NCBI GenBank assembly: GCA_017551465.1
Contig: JAFZLN010000114.1
Location: 1-10,929, forward strand
DNA length: 10,929 nucleotides
Reading direction: 5' to 3'
Source: Bacilli bacterium
Lineage (GTDB): Bacteria > Bacillota_I > Bacilli_A > RFN20 > CAG-826
Part shown: one piece after another, positions 6,356 through 10,929 of the stretch
Layout of the letters: every line of letters begins with the position of its first letter
Position numbering within the stretch: position 1 is the first letter of the stretch
Notes under the pieces: generated by a model
What the model was told of the DNA's origin: nothing
Database searches by the model: none
Seen by the model: the letters and a program-made list of their open reading frames with translations, nothing else
Position numbers and translations under genes: made by a program

Positions 6356-6474
6356 TGTTACTTTTAGTATAGTCCTTTTTTGAGTCTCACGCGAGTGGCT
6401 GGGCGAAGAAACGCAAAAAAGAATTGATGAAATGAAGAAAATATTTTTGCAAAAATTCTTGACTATATCAGTAA
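6356..6474 (-). promoter_or_regulatory. Upstream region of the GGDEF-EAL gene
   Basis: This 119-base gene-free stretch lies between a terminator and the ATG. TATACT (6371-6366, minus strand) is a good -10 box but has no clear -35. A start site the usual 6-8 nt beyond it would leave a leader of only a few bases. A perfect 14-bp palindrome, ATTTTTGCAAAAAT, lies at 6443-6456, and a GC-rich patch occupies about 6385-6405. No riboswitch was recognised. Confidence 0.35.
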
Positions 6475-6502
6475 CAAAAAACGGGATTTAATTAACCCCG
6501 TT
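6475..6502 (-). terminator. Rho-independent terminator overlapping the end of the 418-residue lipoprotein gene
   Basis: On the minus strand AACGGG (6502-6497) pairs with CCCGTT (6485-6480), followed immediately by TTTTTT. The upstream arm is made from the codons of the last residues, and the TAA stop (6490-6488) lies in the loop. The terminator is therefore built into the coding end and closes the two-lipoprotein unit. Confidence 0.85.
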
Positions 6503-7744
6503 ATTGTTTTTTTCAGCTGGTCTAATGAATCTTAGATGCAATATGCCATTTGGATAAATGAGTTTTTCATATTCATAAAGTTGCAGTTTAGGCTTGTAAT
6601 ATAGTTCCACAAATAGTGTTTCTGAGCCCACAACTTTTTCATAGTAGTATCTAATATAACCGTATTTCTTTAAGTCTTCTTTTTCAGTTGTCGAATCTGA
6701 GTATGAAAAGTTAATGCTTTCCAAATATGTACGATATGCGCTTACTTGATCACCTGCAAGGAAATCTTCATAGAAGATAGTTACTGGTTTTTGGCCGTCA
6801 TAACTCACATATGAATCATGTGCATAACTTGTGCCAGTAGGAGCATCAATGTCACCGCCAAACATTTTAGCAATAGCAGTCTTGATTTCGCTTGTGAATT
6901 CATTAGTGACTTCTAGTCTAGGGGCATTTTCTAAATAAGAGGAAATGCTTTCATGAGTAGTTGTTCCTAGATCTTTAACGGTGAAGCTCATATTAAATTC
7001 ACCATAACCATCACACTTCGCGATGACCTCATATTTTGCGGACTCACCATCTTCTGCGATAGTTAGTGTGCTTTTGAATGAATCACTAAACTCCACATAA
7101 CTGCCTTTGCCATTATCTAATTCACCAATTAGAATACTGAGATCTTTATCGGTGGATGTGTAGACAAAGTCATCAGCGGTCTTCTTCCATTTGCTTTTGA
7201 ACTCTAATAAGTCATAGGTGGTACAGAAGAAGAAACTGAGGTCAAGGTCTTTATTAGGGGTTTTGCATCTATCAATCTCTATGCCATTTTCAACTATGTT
7301 GAAATGATAAACACCTTGGTCAAGATAAACACAATAACCATCATCTTGATCAGCATAATCACCGTAGTAGTGATTTGTTAAAAGATTTCCATCAATTATT
7401 TTTTGTTCTATAGCGTTTTCATCCACTAGCGTGGAATTCTTTAACGCTAGTTTTTCATGAAATGATTCAAAGATTTCACTAGGCGTTGGTGGAACTATCA
7501 CACTACTAGATGAACTAGAACTAGAGCTTGATGAGCTAGAACTGCTACTGCTAGAAGAACTAGAAGTGATAGAACTAGTCGTTGAGGAAGTACTAGAAGA
7601 TTCACTACTTGAGGTAGAGGAAATCTCACTAATGCTTGTAGTAAGGCTAGATTCACTAGAACTATATTCACTACTGCTGCTCAAAGCAGGGCTCGAGCAG
7701 GCAGTAAGTGTCATAAGTGCAATGATTGGTAATAGTTTTTTCAT
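6488..7744 (-). CDS. Lipoprotein with polyserine spacer, unknown function
   Basis: A 418-residue predicted surface lipoprotein. The signal peptide ends in the lipobox L13-T14-A15-C16, so Cys16 should be lipidated after signal peptidase II cleavage. Residues 17-81 are a spacer of mainly Ser with some Thr and Glu, finishing in 21 consecutive serines (61-81), followed by VIVPPTP. The remaining region (88-418) matches no family I know. It appears to comprise one module at 88-274, ending FTVKDLGTTTHESISSYL, and a C-terminal module at 275-418. Both resemble parts of the neighbouring 914-residue lipoprotein. It starts 2 nt after that gene's stop with only a weak AAGA ahead, so translation probably depends on the upstream gene. 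Cysteines at 138, 160, 174 and 244 could form disulphides outside the cell. The function may be adhesion, substrate binding or interaction with the partner lipoprotein, but none is supported directly. Confidence 0.88.
   Translation of the reverse strand: MKKLLPIIALMTLTACSSPALSSSSEYSSSESSLTTSISEISSTSSSESSSTSSTTSSITSSSSSSSSSSSSSSSSSSSSSVIVPPTPSEIFESFHEKLALKNSTLVDENAIEQKIIDGNLLTNHYYGDYADQDDGYCVYLDQGVYHFNIVENGIEIDRCKTPNKDLDLSFFFCTTYDLLEFKSKWKKTADDFVYTSTDKDLSILIGELDNGKGSYVEFSDSFKSTLTIAEDGESAKYEVIAKCDGYGEFNMSFTVKDLGTTTHESISSYLENAPRLEVTNEFTSEIKTAIAKMFGGDIDAPTGTSYAHDSYVSYDGQKPVTIFYEDFLAGDQVSAYRTYLESINFSYSDSTTEKEDLKKYGYIRYYYEKVVGSETLFVELYYKPKLQLYEYEKLIYPNGILHLRFIRPAEKNNNGVN
7502..7696 (-). repeat. Serine-rich spacer with a 21-serine run
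   Basis: This codes residues 17-81 of the lipoprotein. The final 21 codons (7502-7564) are all serine but mix TCT, AGT, AGC and TCA without a regular nucleotide repeat. Selection therefore acts on the amino acid, and this is not a simple microsatellite. Confidence 0.9.
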
Positions 7745-7760
7745 TCTTATTTAAATAAGA
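7745..7760. repeat. 16-bp perfect palindrome at the lipoprotein gene junction
   Basis: TCTTATTTAAATAAGA is its own reverse complement. It covers the last codons and stop of the 914-residue gene and ends at the base before the ATG of the 418-residue gene. In mRNA it could form a short 5-bp hairpin that affects reinitiation. Chance in an AT-rich junction is a real alternative. Confidence 0.4.
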
Positions 7761-10491
7761 CAGCAAATGTTGAGCCTAATGTTGAGACTGTTAATGTCTT
7801 ACCATCAAGCGCTAAAGTGGCTTTGGTATTGCTGGCTTTTGTGAAGCCTAAAGCAACACAAGCTTCAGTGATGGCTAAACGATAGGCATCAGTGAATGAA
7901 CCACTCTTTAATTTGATGCTAACCATTGTGCCAGCATCATTAGTTTTGCCGTCGTCGAAGTTACCACTGTAGGCAGCATCGTATACATATGGGATTAAGC
8001 CAATGTTGGCTTCACCCACTAATGCTACTAATTTTTCGTAGGCAGCTGGAGATTCTTCGGCCCAAGATGTTGGCTTTGGAGCATCTTTAATTGTGGCTAA
8101 TTTAGCAACTAAGTCTTTTTCAAAAGTAGATGTTAAGCCAGTTGTACCAAACATGAAGAGGCTGGCATATTGAGCAAGGTTATCACCATTACCATATTTG
8201 AAGTTAATGGAACTGATATAGTCACCATAAACGGTGAATTTAATAGAACCATCTAAGGCATAATCTTTCCAATAGAAGTCGTTAAATAAAGCTGAACCAG
8301 CATTTAAAACACCATCTTTGAAGACGATGTTACCATCTTCATCAAATCTTAATGTTTCTGGAGCAATGTTAAGACCCAATAATGAGGCTAATGATTGACC
8401 TTCTGTCATTTCGACATCTTTAACTAATCTAGCAGTAGCTTCATCGTTATTGTTTTCAGCGCTGAATTCAATCACACCATCGTCTAACATATGGTAACCA
8501 CGATAACTATAGGCACCATCTTTGTATTCTTTAATTAAGATGGTCTTTTCTGTGACTTTGATTGTGGTTAAATCGCTTGGTGAATAATGGTCACCAATCA
8601 TTAAGGTATAGTTAGCGCCTGTTTCAGTTAAATCATCTAAGTAAGCTTGGATTTTCACTGTGTCAGCGTCCGCTTCAAATGGGGCTGGAGCAACGATTTC
8701 TTCATATTCTAAAACTTGGATTTCAAAGACATATTTACCATATTCATACACTGGATTATCTTCTGTACCAAAGTTATAGAGTTGGTTTTCAGTTTCACAT
8801 GTGAAGGAAACGATTTTACCGTTTTCTTCTTTAGCGGTGATATAGGAAATAGCGTTATCACCAATGTTAGCCCATGCTAAGTATTTAGCAACGGCATCGG
8901 AACTATAGCCTAAATAGGAATAGGTATGTGCTGTTGTTTGTCTAAAATCACTTAAAGTGAGAGTAGCAAATGGGAATGTGAATTCATCCCATTCTCTAGC
9001 GGATGTTCTCACTAATTGGTTATCTGGACCAACACCAACATAGTTGGCATAGCCACTTTCATCTTTTTCATAGAAGTTATGGTAAGTTGTTCCTCTCACC
9101 ACTTTTTCTTCGACTAAGTATTTTTCATTGAAGTGATATTCACTTGTACCTAAGACTTGTGTATCTTCACCAACAATTTGTTTGATTGTGGCTTTTAAGT
9201 GAGCTTTTGTTAACATGAATGAAGAAGCGACTTCGTCACTCATACCAGTTGTACTGACAGTGACATTCTTCATGGCGTCATCAAGAACAGGCGCAGCAGT
9301 TTTACCGACATCGGTAAATTTGATGTAGCCAAAAGCGTTTGTGCTTGTTTCATTGATTTCGTTGGTATTTGGATCGATATAAATAACTCTAGCAGCTAAA
9401 TCAAAATTGCTATTGAAGCTGAATTCAATCTTGTCAGCATATAAGACATATTCAGAACCGATGATGCACGCCATAGCGACGATGGTATTGCTATCTTCGG
9501 TGTAGAATACACCATTGTTTTCGCTTAATTCTAAAGCATCGACATCGATGTAATGTAAACCATCAGCGTCATATAAGTCGGTGGCAATATTGATATCACC
9601 ACTTTGTGTTTGATAAAGAACATCGTTGCCGATGATGAGTTCGTTATTCACTAATTTGATGTAGTGAGCAACTTTATCAAATTGGGTGTTTGGAATAATG
9701 TTGGTCAATAAAGCTTGGCCTTCATTAGCTTGAGAATCAAAGAAATAATTTTCTGTTCTATAGATTTTATTAGTGCCTAATAAGTTACTAGCTGTCACTG
9801 TGTAGTTTTGACCATCTTTCATTGCTTTTAAGATAGCTTTAACTTTAGCGGCTGTTTTCTTAAACGCCACAGTGATTGTGACTGTGCCATCAATATAGTG
9901 GCCATCTTTGTGGCCTGTAACAACGTAAGTGCCTTCTTTTGTGGCGGTAAAAATACCATTAACCACTGTCGCACCTTCTGTTGTGGTATATGTGACGCCT
10001 TCAACGTTACATGCAAGGGTTACGCTTTCATTAACGTCAACACCACTTTCTTTTTCAGCAGGGATGACGATATTGATTCTTTTAAGGACATCAATGGTAA
10101 TGGTTCCATCGATGAAATCACCCTCCTTATGAGCGGTGACCACATATGTGCCTTCTTTTGAGGCACTGAAAACACCATTAACAATTGATGCACCTTCGCT
10201 TGTGGAATAGGTAACACCTTCAACGTTTGAATGAATTGTCAAATGTTCGAAAATTTCCACTTGTGTCTTATCAGCGGTTAAGACAATGTTTGTTTTAACT
10301 GTGGCAGAACTTGTGGAGCTTGATGAGCTAGATGTACTAGTTTCATTACTAGTATTTGATGATGTAAAAGATGTGCTACTTTCACCAGTGGATGAGGTAC
10401 TTGTGTTTGATGGTTGTTTTCCGAAATCACAACCCGCAAGAGTACCCACCAATACTAGGCTAAGTAACACGGTTTTGATAGATTTTTTCAT
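7747..10491 (-). CDS. Large Ig-domain lipoprotein, unknown function
   Basis: A 914-residue predicted surface lipoprotein. The signal peptide ends L18-A19-G20-C21, and Cys21 is the expected lipid anchor. A Ser/Thr/Asn-rich spacer spans 22-64. Two bacterial Ig-like (Big-type) domains follow, at about 66-135 and 139-208. The cores at 89-133 and 162-206 share 33 of 45 residues at a 73-residue spacing. Beyond residue 213 there are about three related beta-rich modules (roughly 213-408, 409-606, 607-807) and a C-terminal module at 808-914. Modules open with a helix and an NYT-like strand (QNYTVTAS, ANYTLMIG) and close near a G-x-T motif. The ATG at 10491 has AAGGA 8 nt upstream. It is the first gene of a two-lipoprotein unit. 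The layout suggests a rigid stalk carrying repeated binding domains at the cell surface (inference). No ligand or enzyme activity is visible. Confidence 0.9.
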   Translation of the reverse strand: MKKSIKTVLLSLVLVGTLAGCDFGKQPSNTSTSSTGESSTSFTSSNTSNETSTSSSSSSTSSATVKTNIVLTADKTQVEIFEHLTIHSNVEGVTYSTSEGASIVNGVFSASKEGTYVVTAHKEGDFIDGTITIDVLKRINIVIPAEKESGVDVNESVTLACNVEGVTYTTTEGATVVNGIFTATKEGTYVVTGHKDGHYIDGTVTITVAFKKTAAKVKAILKAMKDGQNYTVTASNLLGTNKIYRTENYFFDSQANEGQALLTNIIPNTQFDKVAHYIKLVNNELIIGNDVLYQTQSGDINIATDLYDADGLHYIDVDALELSENNGVFYTEDSNTIVAMACIIGSEYVLYADKIEFSFNSNFDLAARVIYIDPNTNEINETSTNAFGYIKFTDVGKTAAPVLDDAMKNVTVSTTGMSDEVASSFMLTKAHLKATIKQIVGEDTQVLGTSEYHFNEKYLVEEKVVRGTTYHNFYEKDESGYANYVGVGPDNQLVRTSAREWDEFTFPFATLTLSDFRQTTAHTYSYLGYSSDAVAKYLAWANIGDNAISYITAKEENGKIVSFTCETENQLYNFGTEDNPVYEYGKYVFEIQVLEYEEIVAPAPFEADADTVKIQAYLDDLTETGANYTLMIGDHYSPSDLTTIKVTEKTILIKEYKDGAYSYRGYHMLDDGVIEFSAENNNDEATARLVKDVEMTEGQSLASLLGLNIAPETLRFDEDGNIVFKDGVLNAGSALFNDFYWKDYALDGSIKFTVYGDYISSINFKYGNGDNLAQYASLFMFGTTGLTSTFEKDLVAKLATIKDAPKPTSWAEESPAAYEKLVALVGEANIGLIPYVYDAAYSGNFDDGKTNDAGTMVSIKLKSGSFTDAYRLAITEACVALGFTKASNTKATLALDGKTLTVSTLGSTFAVLFK
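9874..10227 (-). repeat. Tandem Ig-like domain duplication
   Basis: The first copy's core is coded by 10093-10227 and the second by 9874-10008, a 219-nt offset. Protein identity is 33 of 45 residues, and most differences are conservative (Ser/Thr, Ile/Val, Glu/Asp, Phe/Tyr). This indicates internal duplication within the gene followed by mild divergence. Confidence 0.85.
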
Positions 10492-10591
10492 ACTCCGTTT
10501 CCTTCTTTCAACAGGTAAAAGCCTACTCGTTTACCGTAAATAAAGCAAAGAGTATTTATAAAATTTAATTATTTTATAATGGAAAGTATCA
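10492..10591 (-). promoter_or_regulatory. Upstream region of the lipoprotein unit
   Basis: This is a 100-base AT-rich region between a terminator and the ATG. AAGGA (10504-10500) is the ribosome binding site, 8 nt from the start. A TATAAA box occurs near 10562-10557 on the minus strand but has no clear -35 partner. GGTAAA (10514-10519) and TTTACC (10530-10535) can pair as a 6-bp hairpin with a 10-base loop. TTTAC-C-GTAAA (10530-10540) offers a competing pairing. Confidence 0.35.
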
Positions 10592-10628
10592 AAAAAGACG
10601 GTTTTGTTTAACAAAAGGCCGTCTTTTT
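10592..10628 (-). terminator. Strong rho-independent terminator, possibly bidirectional
   Basis: AAAAAGACGG (10592-10601) pairs with CCGTCTTTTT (10619-10628). Inside, TTTTGTT pairs with AACAAAA, leaving only a two-base GG bulge. The minus strand continues CTTTTTTGATACT. It lies 6 nt after the TAA of the partial gene at the window end. Confidence 0.9.
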
Positions 10629-10634
10629 AAACAG

Positions 10635-10929
10635 TTATTGTTTCTTAGCCTTTTTTGGACTTTTACCATTTTTACGGATATGAATATGTGGTTTAGGTCC
10701 CTTTGGATTCAGAATGCTATCAATACCACGAGGAGGAAGAGTATTCTTTAAGAATTTAATACGCACAATCTTCAATAATCTTTCATCAAGATACTCACCA
10801 TCGATTGTTGCTTTTTTAATGTAGTCAGTGCTGTTGTTTTTACCAAGGGTGGTTTTTTTACTATCTAATTGAACTTTTTCTTTTTTGCCGTTGTTATATT
10901 CAACTTCAAGGAAATACTTTTCAGCAATA
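10635..10929 (-). CDS. C-terminal part of an unrecognised protein with a basic tail (partial)
   Basis: An open minus-strand frame runs from the window edge to TAA at 10637-10635, giving 97 complete codons of an incomplete gene. The visible part begins IAEKYFLEVEYNNGKKEKV and continues through ATIDGEYLDERLLKIRVIKF and LPPRGIDSILNPKGP. It ends in a basic tail PHIHIRKNGKSPKKAKKQ. The early part alternates hydrophobic and polar residues, as in beta strands. The tail is rich in Lys and Pro and is probably disordered and nucleic-acid or membrane-surface binding (inference). I do not recognise the family. The reading frame is supported by its full length without stops, by a codon style like its neighbours and by the terminator directly after its stop. 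Confidence 0.75.
   Translation of the reverse strand, partial: IAEKYFLEVEYNNGKKEKVQLDSKKTTLGKNNSTDYIKKATIDGEYLDERLLKIVRIKFLKNTLPPRGIDSILNPKGPKPHIHIRKNGKSPKKAKKQ

Noticed and set aside
6459..6464. TTGACT on the plus strand as a -35 box.
   Set aside because: No -10 box follows at 16-18 nt and there is no plus-strand gene downstream.
6356..6474. A c-di-GMP riboswitch controlling the GGDEF-EAL gene.
   Set aside because: No recognisable aptamer core was found; the region shows only a palindrome and a short GC-rich patch.
9828..10223. Overlapping open frames on both strands within the Ig-repeat region.
   Set aside because: They are shadows created by the duplicated Ig coding sequence. The signal peptide, lipobox and long continuous frame support only the 914-residue gene.

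Overview
The window looks like a piece of an AT-rich, low-GC Gram-positive chromosome, most likely an uncultured gut-type member of the Bacilli close to the Mollicutes/Erysipelotrichia (inference). The grounds are strong AT bias, AAGGA-type ribosome binding sites, short rho-independent terminators and lipoproteins with a lipobox followed by a serine-rich spacer. Tryptophan is read from TGG, so the ordinary bacterial code applies. Eight of nine visible stops are TAA, one is TAG and none is TGA. Every supported gene lies on the minus strand, so transcription runs from 10929 towards 1.

In transcription order: (1) 10929-10635, the C-terminal end of an unrecognised protein with a lysine-rich tail, closed by a strong terminator. 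(2) 10491-6488, two lipoprotein genes 2 nt apart. One has 914 residues with two tandem Ig-like domains and several repeat modules. The other has 418 residues with an uninterrupted run of 21 serines. They appear to share the same C-terminal architecture, and a terminator overlapping the last codons of the second gene closes the unit. (3) 6355-4103, a membrane-anchored c-di-GMP enzyme with a degenerate GGDEF domain and an EAL domain with all catalytic residues, followed by its own terminator. (4) 3981-1169, a tightly packed four-gene operon: a LURP-one-related (tubby-like barrel) protein, a 113-residue protein made of six exact 16-residue YCG repeats, a guanine deaminase (GuaD), and an NCS2 xanthine/uracil-type permease, ending in a clear terminator. 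(5) 1102-5, a BaiN/HI0933-family flavoprotein, coupled by a 1-nt gap to a gene whose ATG is the last three bases of the window.

Functionally, block 4 pairs base transport with guanine to xanthine deamination, which is purine salvage or nitrogen scavenging. Two small, apparently cytoplasmic beta-rich proteins are translated ahead of these enzymes. The most unusual object is the six-repeat YCG protein. Six identical beta-hairpin-sized units plus a hydrophobic C-terminal helix would be a minimal, symmetric counterpart of the 12-stranded, helix-centred fold expected for its LURP-one-related neighbour. This is a structural hypothesis and not a demonstrated fact. No RNA genes, mobile elements, CRISPR arrays or gene-free stretches over 150 bases were seen.
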